Shown piece after piece: positions 1 to 5,820 of a stretch of DNA of 7,712 nucleotides. The stretch is taken from assembly GCA_030646745.1 (NCBI GenBank), contig JAUSKV010000317.1, forward strand, positions 1 through 7,712, in the 5' to 3' direction. The position numbers and the translations under genes were made by a program. A model generated the notes under the pieces. The model saw nothing but the letters and a program-made list of their open reading frames with translations, had not been told where the DNA came from and made no database searches. Position 1 is the stretch's first letter. Each line of letters opens with the position of its first letter. The stretch is from Sulfurimonas sp. (lineage in GTDB: Bacteria; Campylobacterota; Campylobacteria; Campylobacterales; Sulfurimonadaceae).

Positions 1-362
1 TGTTTTCTGTTTTCTGTTTTTGCAAGTGCTGCCGAAGTTATATGAATATCGCTATTTTTACTAAGTTCTATCGCCTCTTTTACTGTATTTGCCGGAGTGA
101 TTTTGAGCGTAACACCTAGATGTTTGGCATACGCATTTAAAAGATCATACTCAAAACCTTGCGGACCATCCGTTCCAATATAGTAGGTTGTAGCTGCATT
201 CAGAAGCACTACATTGAGCACTCCCTCTTTTTTAATTTTATCTAGGAGCGAGGAGCTGCTTATAATATCGCTTTTTGTATAAGCGGAGTGTGTAATCCAC
301 CCGAAGATAAAAAAGAGTATGGCAAAAAGAGCAAAGAGTGATAAATTTATATTTTTTTTCAT
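1..362 (-). CDS. mltF: Membrane-bound lytic murein transglycosylase F (MltF-like), N-terminal part, cut by window edge
   Basis: The first 120 residues are visible; the rest lies left of the window. The protein starts MKKNINLSL, followed by a hydrophobic export or anchor segment at about residues 8-24. A family 3 solute-binding fold then begins: '[20 protein letters not shown]' (about 44-63), '[20 protein letters not shown]' (about 69-88), and '[15 protein letters not shown]'. The pattern LxV......TYY.....GFEYDL...A..LGV.L matches the non-catalytic ligand-binding half of MltF, which in known members precedes a C-terminal transglycosylase domain that cleaves peptidoglycan from the periplasm. 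That catalytic domain is outside the window, so a plain amino-acid-binding protein remains possible. The ATG is preceded by AAAAGGAAAC (371-380), a good ribosome binding site. It starts 24 bases after the histidine kinase stop, so it is probably the third gene of that operon. Confidence 0.72.
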   Translation of the reverse strand, partial: MKKNINLSLFALFAILFFIFGWITHSAYTKSDIISSSSLLDKIKKEGVLNVVLLNAATTYYIGTDGPQGFEYDLLNAYAKHLGVTLKITPANTVKEAIELSKNSDIHITSAALAKTENRK

Positions 363-386
363 AATGTACAGTTTCCTTTTATAGCC

Positions 387-1661
387 TTATGCAAAGATAA
401 AGCGATTAATTCCATTCTTGTACTCATGTGCCAGAACCTTATCATGTACTTTTAAAATCGAATCAACCAAATAAAGACCCAGACCAAAACTGTTTTTGGA
501 AGGATTATCTTTTGTGAATGGCTCAATATAATACTGAAGAGGTTTTGATATACACTCGCCTCTGCTATCAAAAGAGAGTTCACCCTTAGCCATTAAAATC
601 CTTACATGTGCATCTGTAGAATATTTTATTCCGTTATCTATCATATTTTTAATTGCCGTTGTGTAGAGTCTGTAATTAGCAAATATTTTTACACTTGAAC
701 TGATATCAACGCTCACACTGCTTCTCTCAACCATTGCCATGTCTATCGCACCAACGATAATATCAACTAATCTATACTCTTTAAAATCTCTCTTGCTGTC
801 AACGCAAGTGAGTTCTTCTATCATCGCAAACTCAGAAACAAGGGACTCCAATCTTCCAAATATGGAACTGAACCTATCTATCTGCTTTTGAGAACTTAGC
901 ATTTGGGTTGCAATTGTACCTTTAGCAATCGGTGTTTTCAGTTCATGCATAAGGTTTCTCAAAAAAAGTGTTCGTGATTCCAATATGGAGTTTATCTTTA
1001 ATTTTGCTGATTCGAGTTCGTTTGCGACAAGCGCTATCTCATCACTTCCGTCTGTCTTAAAAGATATAGTTAAATCTCCGTCTCCAAACCTTGCTATTTT
1101 TCTTCTTAGGCGGATAAGCGGTCTGAGCCTCTGTAAAATTAAAAAGAAGGAGATAAATATAATCGCTATAATCGTAGTATATGAGTAGAGAATATTCCAA
1201 GGCTTGTATGGGGTTAACTCCTCATCTTCTATAAGGATAGAACCTCTTGAAGATTCAATATAAAAGTATATTTTTCTGCGAAGTTCAATCATTGTCGCTC
1301 TTAAACCACTTTCATCATTTTCAAAGCTGAAACCCTTTTTACTAAATATAACTATATCATTTGTGCTCTCAAAACCCTCTCTCTTTAGAACTTCACCTTT
1401 CTTAATTACCATTTTTTGTTCTTTACTATCTTTTTCAATACGAAAGTTATATACAGCTAAATTAGCTTCAAGCATAATCTCAGAGCTCTCTCTCTGCTTA
1501 TGCTCGCGATAAATTTGTGTGATTATTGAATATTTTGTAAAAATATTACTTATATATTGTTGTTTATTTAACTTGTAGAACTCCCAAAAAACCATGCTTA
1601 CGCTAAGCAGCGTAACCACTAGGGCAAAGAGTACGGTAATTAAAACAGCATGCTTTTGCAT
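387..1661 (-). CDS. Sensor histidine kinase, ArsS-like, two-component system
   Basis: A 424-residue inner-membrane kinase that would phosphorylate the response regulator encoded just upstream. Visible layout: first membrane helix about residues 5-27; periplasmic sensor region about 28-157 with no recognisable metal or ligand motif; second membrane helix about 158-177; HAMP-like linker about 178-230 ('RLRPLIRLRRKI'); phosphoacceptor box 'LMHELKTPIAKG' with His239; N box 'NMIDNGIKYS' (339-348) with Asn343; G2 box 'FGLGLYLVDSIL' (392-403). The usual DxGxG G1 motif is replaced by 'FDSRGECISKPLQYYIEPF', a relaxed form that I associate with the epsilonproteobacterial ArsS family. The HELKTPIAKG box also points there. 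In Helicobacter pylori ArsS senses acid, but the signal here cannot be read from the sequence. The gene starts 50 bases after the regulator stop, without a strong ribosome binding site, and runs into mltF after 24 bases, so the three are probably co-transcribed. Confidence 0.9.
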   Translation of the reverse strand: MQKHAVLITVLFALVVTLLSVSMVFWEFYKLNKQQYISNIFTKYSIITQIYREHKQRESSEIMLEANLAVYNFRIEKDSKEQKMVIKKGEVLKREGFESTNDIVIFSKKGFSFENDESGLRATMIELRRKIYFYIESSRGSILIEDEELTPYKPWNILYSYTTIIAIIFISFFLILQRLRPLIRLRRKIARFGDGDLTISFKTDGSDEIALVANELESAKLKINSILESRTLFLRNLMHELKTPIAKGTIATQMLSSQKQIDRFSSIFGRLESLVSEFAMIEELTCVDSKRDFKEYRLVDIIVGAIDMAMVERSSVSVDISSSVKIFANYRLYTTAIKNMIDNGIKYSTDAHVRILMAKGELSFDSRGECISKPLQYYIEPFTKDNPSKNSFGLGLYLVDSILKVHDKVLAHEYKNGINRFIFA

Positions 1662-1711
1662 TTATAGCTCTGTGACTTTTAAACAAAAGCCTGATGTAAA
1701 AAAAATCATAT

Positions 1712-2374
1712 CTATTTAAGAAGCTTGTAGCCTAAACCTCTAACAGACTCTATAAGAGTTTTGTCTCCAAGTTTATTTCTGATTCTGCCGACCATTACAT
1801 CAATGCTTTTGTTAGATGAATCCTCATTTATTGCATTCACATTGTGTATTAAATCCTCTCTTGAAACCACAAGCCCCTGCTTTGCAATCATGTAGGAGAG
1901 TATTCCGAATTCGGCATTTGTAAGGTCTATATTTCTTCCTTTATAGGTGATAACCATGGTTGATTTGTCGCATCTAAAGTCACTTTTTGACTCTTCTTTT
2001 GACTCTGACTTTGCTTCATATCTTCTTAAAACTGAATGAATTCTCGCCTCTAACTCTCTTGGGTCATAAGGCTTTGGCAGGTAATCATCGGCGCCGAGTT
2101 CAAGTGCTTTTACTTTATCCGTTACATCACTTCTCGCAGAGGAGATGATAATAGGGATATCCTGACGCTCGCGAATCGCTTCGCAAACTTCCAAACCATC
2201 CATACCGGGGAGTGTTAAATCTAAAATCACCAAATCAAATGGCTCTAATTTTAAAATACTAACCGCTTTAAAAGGGTCATCTTCCGTCACAACTTTAAAG
2301 TCAAACTGCTCAAGATACTCTGTTAGTATCTCTGCCAGTTCCAAATCATCTTCAATCATTAATATTTTTTTCAT
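1712..2374 (-). CDS. Response regulator transcription factor, OmpR/PhoB family (ArsR-like)
   Basis: A 220-residue cytoplasmic DNA-binding regulator paired with the kinase downstream. The receiver domain (about 1-118) has the acidic pair Glu8/Asp9/Asp10 ('MIEDDLELAE'), phosphoacceptor Asp52 ('VILDLTLPGMDG'), the Ser79-Ala80 switch position and Lys101 ('DDYLPKPYDP'), so all catalytic positions are present. A polar Ser/Glu/Lys-rich linker follows (about 121-133). Then comes a winged-helix trans_reg_C domain (about 134-220) with 'LTNAEFGILSYMI', 'VSREDLI', 'SIDVMVGRIRNKLGD' and the terminal wing 'IESVRGLGYKLLK'. Its length is normal for the family. It is the first gene of the operon. No Shine-Dalgarno sequence precedes the ATG; an extended -10 box lies only 6 bases upstream, suggesting a leaderless message. 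The pairing resembles ArsR-ArsS of Helicobacter (HP0166/HP0165), an inference from family appearance. Confidence 0.93.
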   Translation of the reverse strand: MKKILMIEDDLELAEILTEYLEQFDFKVVTEDDPFKAVSILKLEPFDLVILDLTLPGMDGLEVCEAIRERQDIPIIISSARSDVTDKVKALELGADDYLPKPYDPRELEARIHSVLRRYEAKSESKEESKSDFRCDKSTMVITYKGRNIDLTNAEFGILSYMIAKQGLVVSREDLIHNVNAINEDSSNKSIDVMVGRIRNKLGDKTLIESVRGLGYKLLK

Positions 2375-2380
2375 AGCGTC

Positions 2381-2389
2381 ATTTTAGCA
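2381..2389 (-). promoter_or_regulatory. Putative extended -10 promoter for the response regulator operon
   Basis: On the minus strand the sequence reads TGCTAAAAT, an extended -10 element ending 6 bases before the ATG at 2374, so transcription would start at or next to the start codon. The 11-mer TTGCTAAAATG is shared exactly with the antitoxin promoter region (3526-3536). No good -35 hexamer is present, which is common for sigma-70 promoters in Campylobacterota. An alternative start further upstream near the TATAAA at about 2428-2433 cannot be excluded. Confidence 0.4.
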
Positions 2390-2431
2390 AGATAAGAACT
2401 AATAAGGAGTTAACGCGGAGTGAGTTTTTAT

Positions 2432-2467
2432 ATATTTCCACATGCCGTGCTTGGCATGTAGAAATAT
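2432..2467. terminator. Strong hairpin built from an inverted pair of the GGCATGTGGA motif
   Basis: Two 15-base arms (2432-2446 and 2453-2467) enclose a 6-base loop. Fourteen of 15 positions pair; the odd one is a C/A mismatch in plus-strand RNA but a G-U wobble in minus-strand RNA, so the fold is slightly better on the minus strand. It begins immediately after the stop codon of the feoB remnant and lies before the response regulator promoter, where a terminator would be useful. The minus-strand sequence after it (ATATAAAAAC) has no U-run, so it is not a classical intrinsic terminator. Each arm carries a copy of the recurrent motif. Confidence 0.5.
2437..2446 (-). repeat. GGCATGTGGA motif, exact copy 1
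   Basis: An exact minus-strand copy forming the left arm of the hairpin at 2432-2467; the other arm (2453-2462) is a one-mismatch plus-strand copy, GGCATGTAGA. Confidence 0.6.
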
Positions 2468-2468
2468 T

Positions 2469-2807
2469 TTAGGTAAGAATTTTCGCTATATTATAGGCTA
2501 TAAACGCCAACCCATAGGCAGTGAGTGATGTAAGCACAAAAAGATAAAAGAAATATTTTATTCCACCTGCTTCACGCGTAAAAACAACTGATGCTGCCAA
2601 ACATGGAAGATAAATCATAATTACAACTATAAAAGAGACCTCTGAAGCAAAAGGAATATTTTTTGATATTGCATCGGCTAAAGAGGAATCTTCTTCTTTC
2701 ACATCTTTACCCAAAGAGTAAAGTACACCAAGCGTTGAAACAACAACTTCTTTTGCCGCGAGTCCTGTTTGAAGAGCTATACTCATTTTCCAATCAAAAC
2801 CAAGCGG
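2469..2807 (-). pseudogene. Orphan 3' fragment of feoB (about the last 112 codons)
   Basis: This stretch encodes the C-terminal segment of FeoB from 'PLGFDWKMSIALQTGLAAKE' to the stop codon. Against the long feoB copy at 5988-6326 I count 304 of 339 identical bases with no insertion or deletion. The reading frame is intact and most changes are silent. Homology starts abruptly at 2807. Upstream the frame continues through 23 unrelated codons to a possible ATG at 2876, and part of that stretch is a 17-bp tandem repeat. There is no GTPase domain, no N-terminal core and no obvious ribosome binding site, so it cannot be a working transporter. It is best read as the displaced or duplicated 3' end of feoB left when the accessory block entered. 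A translated 135-residue membrane peptide is possible but unlikely to matter. Confidence 0.85.
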
Positions 2808-2840
2808 AATTCTTGGCATGTTGGAGTTCTTTGCATGTTG
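2807..2840. repeat. 17-bp tandem repeat, two copies, at the broken end of the feoB fragment
   Basis: GAATTCTTGGCATGTTG (2807-2823) is followed directly by GAGTTCTTTGCATGTTG (2824-2840), 15 of 17 bases identical, and then by a decayed partial third unit (AATTTCTTG). The repeat starts at the base where feoB homology ends. Each unit contains GCATGTTG, a relative of the GGCATGTGGA motif. Confidence 0.7.
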
Positions 2841-2895
2841 AATTTCTTGATTTTTTACCAGCGTAACAAATTGCATTGGGCATGTAAAAATATAT

Positions 2896-2925
2896 GACTT
2901 TTTGAAATATTTTTAAAAGTCTTTT
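2896..2925. terminator. Weak hairpin downstream of the toxin gene
   Basis: GACTTTT (2896-2902) pairs with AAAAGTC (2915-2921) across a 12-base AT-rich loop, followed on the plus strand by TTTT. On the minus strand the stem is followed by ATATATTTTT. It lies about 105 bases after the toxin stop and could end that transcript, but the stem is short and AT-rich. Confidence 0.3.
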
Positions 2926-2972
2926 CTATCATCCTTGTTTATGTAAGAAGTAGAGGCTTACGCTGAGTTTTT

Positions 2973-3002
2973 ATAAAAGTGGAGATTCATTCACTAGGGT
3001 GT
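2973..3002 (+). repeat. Direct repeat A, left copy (brackets the toxin-antitoxin unit)
   Basis: The core GGAGATTCATTCA (2981-2993) recurs exactly at 3786-3798. Including the flank ATAAAAGT the match is 20 of 21, and across the full 30 bases it is 26 of 30. The two copies are 805 bases apart and enclose the toxin, antitoxin and REP-like element. The right part, AGGGTGTAAAG, is itself nearly repeated in tandem (GGGTGTAAAG twice within 2997-3017). Confidence 0.75.
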
Positions 3003-3030
3003 AAAGCGGGGTGTAAAGTCATATCTGAAC

Positions 3031-3324
3031 CTATAAATATCTTTCTATCGCTAATGCTCCATGAAATATACCTAAAATATCTATAGTTTCTGTATCTTTT
3101 ATAAAATATGCAATACGATAATGTCCATAAAGTAAAATTCTAATTTCATTATTTGTATCATCCTCATAGGGATAACCGACTTTTGGGAATGTAGCTAATA
3201 TTTGAGTTTTAGTGAAAATTTCGTTTACAACCTTTTTAGCTATTTTTGGATTATCTTGTGCGATATAGTCGTGAATATCTTTCAGCCAAAAACTTGCTTC
3301 ATCAGTCCAGTTGATATTTACCAT
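3031..3324 (-). CDS. Type II toxin, ParE/RelE family
   Basis: A 97-residue cytoplasmic protein of typical ParE/RelE size. Family features in order: 'INWTDEASFWL' (4-14), the ParE-type helix 'DYIAQDNPKIAKKVV' (19-33), 'FPKVGYP' (46-52), 'EIRILLYGHYRIAYFI' (60-75) with Arg62 and Tyr69-Arg70, and 'IDILGIFHG' (81-89). The DYIA-DNP pattern favours ParE, whose studied members poison DNA gyrase, over RelE-type mRNA nucleases, but target choice within this superfamily cannot be settled by eye. Its ATG overlaps the end of the antitoxin gene by 7 bases (ATGGTAA), the usual translational coupling of such pairs. It lies in the accessory block, where it would promote retention of neighbouring DNA. Confidence 0.88.
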   Translation of the reverse strand: MVNINWTDEASFWLKDIHDYIAQDNPKIAKKVVNEIFTKTQILATFPKVGYPYEDDTNNEIRILLYGHYRIAYFIKDTETIDILGIFHGALAIERYL

Positions 3325-3497
3325 TGTTTGATTCTATGTTCCATCTCTTTGCTTGAAATGGTTTTACCATTTTTCGAATCTTCTAAACCTTTTTTTATCA
3401 TTCTATCAAATGCAAGTTCTTTAATAATTTCATCATAAGAAGTATCTGTTGGAAGTGAGTTTATGATTTTTTTTGCCATAATTGTAGGTGCAGTCAT
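3318..3497 (-). CDS. Short antitoxin partner of the ParE/RelE toxin
   Basis: This 59-residue protein begins MTAPTIMAKKIINSLPTDTS and ends 'ISSKEMEHRIKQW'. It contains the pattern 'LPxDxSYDEIIKELAFDRMI..GLEDSKNGKTIS..E', which I associate with short antitoxins regularly found next to ParE/RelE toxins; it has no clear ribbon-helix-helix or Phd signature. A start at the internal Met7 would also fit, but CGGAG (3503-3507) is well spaced for the ATG at 3497. The last codons overlap the toxin start. Expected role: bind and neutralise the toxin and repress the pair's promoter. DNA binding by so short a protein is inferred from the operator-like palindrome upstream and from the behaviour of other type II modules. 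Confidence 0.82.
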   Translation of the reverse strand: MTAPTIMAKKIINSLPTDTSYDEIIKELAFDRMIKKGLEDSKNGKTISSKEMEHRIKQW

Positions 3498-3507
3498 AGT
3501 GAACTCC

Positions 3508-3535
3508 GTTGTTTAAAATATACAACATTTTAGCA
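3508..3535 (-). promoter_or_regulatory. Toxin-antitoxin promoter with overlapping palindromic operator
   Basis: On the minus strand TGCTAAAAT (3527-3535) is an extended -10 box. Immediately downstream, over the expected transcription start near 3520, lies the 19-base imperfect palindrome 3508-3526 with perfect GTTGT/ACAAC outer arms; 7 of 9 base pairs match around the centre. The CGGAG ribosome binding site follows at 3503-3507. This layout is what an autorepressed type II toxin-antitoxin operon would have. Confidence 0.55.
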
Positions 3536-3646
3536 AAATAGTGTATATCTTATCATTAAATAAAACTATGCAACAATTTTAAGTGTGATTAATAAAAAGG
3601 TATATCATGTAGCCATGTGCAGTAAGTGAGGAGTTTTTTAAGGTTT

Positions 3647-3698
3647 GGGGATTGGACTTTAGTCCAATTTGCTCTTATGGGGCTGAAGTCCCATCCCC
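3647..3698. repeat. REP-like double-hairpin palindromic element
   Basis: This 52-base element folds as a closed three-way structure. An outer stem GGGGAT/ATCCCC (3647-3652 with 3693-3698) encloses a perfect hairpin TTGGACT-tt-AGTCCAA (3652-3667; its first base is shared with the outer stem) and a second hairpin GGGGCT-ga-AGTCCC (3679-3692, one G-U pair), with an 11-base linker. It is GC-rich relative to its surroundings. The form resembles REP sequences mobilised by RAYT transposases, which are not encoded here. It lies between the NTPase stop and the antitoxin promoter and could also work as a bidirectional transcription stop. Confidence 0.7.
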
Positions 3699-3710
3699 TA
3701 TTGAAGTTAT

Positions 3711-3744
3711 TGACATGTGGATTTAGTTCAGTTTCTGAATTTCA
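3711..3744 (+). repeat. Direct repeat B, left copy (brackets the NTPase gene)
   Basis: It matches 5821-5854 at 30 of 34 positions, including an exact 19-base core CATGTGGATTTAGTTCAGT. The copies are 2,110 bases apart and enclose the NTPase gene and its promoter. The 5' end is a one-mismatch copy of GGCATGTGGA (GACATGTGGA, 3712-3721). Confidence 0.8.
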
Positions 3745-3777
3745 TGCTCTAAAACACTTTTGCAATCTTCATAAATA

Positions 3778-3807
3778 ATAAAAATGGAGATTCATTCAAA
3801 GGGGTGT
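3778..3807 (+). repeat. Direct repeat A, right copy
   Basis: This is the second copy of the repeat at 2973-3002, 26 of 30 bases identical with the exact 13-base core at 3786-3798. It overlaps the last codons and the stop of the NTPase gene, so the repeat encodes part of that protein's C-terminal tail. Confidence 0.75.
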
Positions 3808-5571
3808 TTCTGTATTAGATGTCAAACCAAATCTTTCGATGATAAATTTCATTTTATATTTATATTTTTTTTCTTCTGATAGCTCTCTATATATAGTCAT
3901 AATATTTTTATACATTTCACTAAATGGCTTATCTCCAGAAAAACCTTTAATCCAATCTACAAAATTAAAAATAAGTTCAAAATACTCTCTATCATTAATC
4001 ATCCATTCTTTGTGATATTTAGTATCAATATTTGATAATATTTCTTCGGTTTGCTTATTCCGTCCTTTATCTGATAACAACTTATTAATTAGTTCTTTTA
4101 TGTCATCTTTTGAATTAGTCTTTTCTTCAACTTTTTGAGTTTTAAGAGTTTCATAATATTTTTGTAATTCTTGATAATCGTTTAAAACTCTATCAACACC
4201 TTGTTTAGTAAATATATCTAGATTTTCTAAAGTACTAATATTGTTTTTAATGTAAATTTTTGCTTTTTCTATAAATAATGTGTCATATTTTGTAAGTTCA
4301 GTACCTAATTCTTTTAAAAAATCTTTTATATAAACTTCAAAATTTGATAATCCTACTAGTTGAACTATATCTGTATCAGTAGTATTTAATAGTTCATAAA
4401 AATCTTTTACAAAAGAATTATCATCATATTCTAGTTCATATAAATATTTAAAATATGTATCTTGAATCTTTTGATATAAAGCTCTTTGACTTTCTTCTTG
4501 CACAATACTCAAATTGAATTTTTCTATTTCTGTTTTAAAGAATTCTAAATCAACTGAATGTTTTTTAATTATTGTTTCAAATGAATTTTTTAAAGTATAA
4601 GGAGTTCTTATTTCTAGATTTAAATATGTTAAATCTATTTTATCTTGTATAACACCTTTAAAAATTTCAACTAAGATACCATTCTTTAGCTTCAAATCAA
4701 TATTTTCTAAATTCAGAACTTCTGCCAAAAGTTCTAATTTCATAATTACTTGTTTCATTAATCTAATATTTAATTTTTTATTATCATCTTTAATTGTACT
4801 AAATAATTTTTCTAATAATTCCCAATCTATATAGGATTTATCACTATTTTTTTCTTTTAAAAATCTTATGTTATCTTTTAAATGAGGTTCATATTTCAAT
4901 GTTACATCAATTATTTTTTCTGTATATTTATCAAATATCTCTTGATTATTTGTTTGTGTAGTAAAAAATCTTTCTACTAATTTACCATCTTTATTCTTTC
5001 GAATATGCTTTTTATGATTTAATTCATCCTGAGTTTTGAGCATATCATTATTATTTATTAGTACAACTTTACAATTGTGTTGTTCTTTAAGCTCTGAAAT
5101 AAATCCTAATATTTCTGATAAACTTAAATTTGAAGATATTCTTTCGAAATCATCAAAACATACTACGATATTTTTAAAATCATCTTTTTCAAAATTACTT
5201 GCAATTAATGAAACATCTACTCCCCATTTAGATTCTATAACTTTTCCTATAATAGGATTATTTTTTATAAAATTACTTATTTTGTTACTATCATATATTT
5301 TTAAAACAATTTGTTTTTTTATATCTTCTAATGAATTTATACCAAATAAGGAAATATTTACAAATTTTGTATCACCTAGTTTATGTGTTATATAATAGTT
5401 CCAAAAAAATGTTTTACCAATTCCCCAACTTCCTTGAAAACTTATTGCTATGCCTTCTTCATTTTTTAAATCTAATAGAGTATCTAATTGTTTAATTAGT
5501 ATTTCAACTTCTTTACTGGTGTAATTCACTTTGATTTCCTTGCTTATATTTTTAAAAAACTTCTTAAACAT
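3796..5571 (-). CDS. KAP-like P-loop NTPase, candidate defence protein
   Basis: A 591-residue protein with an N-terminal STAND/KAP-type ATPase. Walker A is 'FQGSWGIGKT' with Gly47 to Thr54 (GxWGxGKT, typical of KAP proteins). Walker B is 'NIVVCFDDFERIS' (134-146) with Asp140-Asp141 followed by Glu143-Arg144, matching the KAP DDxxR signature. A sensor-like strand 'KVVLINNNDML' (168-178) and 'NIRLMKQVIMKLELL' (268-282), the place of the lid arginine, follow. The remaining 300 residues are helical, charged and without a recognised effector domain; 470-515 looks coiled-coil prone. I see no membrane helices, unlike many KAP members. Four sampled 60-base lines are about 15-22% G+C, far below feoB (35-50% in three sampled lines), which suggests recent transfer. 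The start has AGGGGG closely upstream. KAP proteins include PifA (phage exclusion), RdrA and QatA, so defence is plausible but unproven. Confidence 0.8.
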   Translation of the reverse strand: MFKKFFKNISKEIKVNYTSKEVEILIKQLDTLLDLKNEEGIAISFQGSWGIGKTFFWNYYITHKLGDTKFVNISLFGINSLEDIKKQIVLKIYDSNKISNFIKNNPIIGKVIESKWGVDVSLIASNFEKDDFKNIVVCFDDFERISSNLSLSEILGFISELKEQHNCKVVLINNNDMLKTQDELNHKKHIRKNKDGKLVERFFTTQTNNQEIFDKYTEKIIDVTLKYEPHLKDNIRFLKEKNSDKSYIDWELLEKLFSTIKDDNKKLNIRLMKQVIMKLELLAEVLNLENIDLKLKNGILVEIFKGVIQDKIDLTYLNLEIRTPYTLKNSFETIIKKHSVDLEFFKTEIEKFNLSIVQEESQRALYQKIQDTYFKYLYELEYDDNSFVKDFYELLNTTDTDIVQLVGLSNFEVYIKDFLKELGTELTKYDTLFIEKAKIYIKNNISTLENLDIFTKQGVDRVLNDYQELQKYYETLKTQKVEEKTNSKDDIKELINKLLSDKGRNKQTEEILSNIDTKYHKEWMINDREYFELIFNFVDWIKGFSGDKPFSEMYKNIMTIYRELSEEKKYKYKMKFIIERFGLTSNTETPL

Positions 5572-5820
5572 ACACCCCCTACGAGTAAATCTTCACTTCT
5601 ACTTTTGACAACTTTGAGTAAAATATTATTACTTTGGCTGTTAAATTTAGTTGAGTATTGTATCGTAAAAAAAGGCTAAAATAATTTCCGCATGCCAACT
5701 AAACTTCACTACTTCGACAACTCAGAAAAATCTGTCACTTCACTCTAGCACATGCAAAATCTTTACTTATAAATGTATCCTAAATTAAACTACTGCATAA
5801 TTCGGATTTTAATAATCTCT
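5572..5820. other. Intergenic DNA upstream of the NTPase gene
   Basis: This is AT-rich DNA without a convincing reading frame. It holds the probable NTPase promoter (5657-5662 and the T-rich tract beside it) and a one-mismatch copy of the recurrent motif on the minus strand (5687-5696, TCCGCATGCC on the plus strand). The stretch around 5687-5760 has scattered similarity to the repeat family (CATGCCAACTAAAC, CACATGCAAAA) but nothing long enough to name. Confidence 0.5.
5657..5685 (-). promoter_or_regulatory. Putative promoter of the NTPase gene
   Basis: On the minus strand a TACAAT -10 hexamer (5657-5662) follows a T-rich tract (about 5663-5685, including a run of seven T) in place of a -35 box, as is usual for sigma-70 promoters in Campylobacterota. 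It would give a leader of roughly 80 bases before the ATG at 5571. Confidence 0.35.

Noticed and set aside
1..23. Repeated TGTTTTC units at the very left edge
   Set aside because: They lie within the mltF coding frame (encoding KTENRK-like residues) and comprise only about three short units, so no separate repeat element is supported.
985..1188. Open frame on the plus strand inside the histidine kinase
   Set aside because: It is antisense to a clearly constrained kinase gene, has no family resemblance and no convincing ribosome binding site.
5036..5395. 119-codon open frame on the plus strand inside the NTPase gene
   Set aside because: Very AT-rich DNA opens antisense frames easily; the minus-strand frame carries the Walker motifs, while this one has no recognisable feature.
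3801..5579. GGGGTGT at the NTPase 3' end and ACACCCC at its 5' end as terminal inverted repeats of an insertion element
   Set aside because: Only 7-8 bases match, the 5' copy doubles as the ribosome binding site, and no transposase is encoded. Related GGGTGT words also occur near 2997-3014, so this looks like chance or part of the repeat background.
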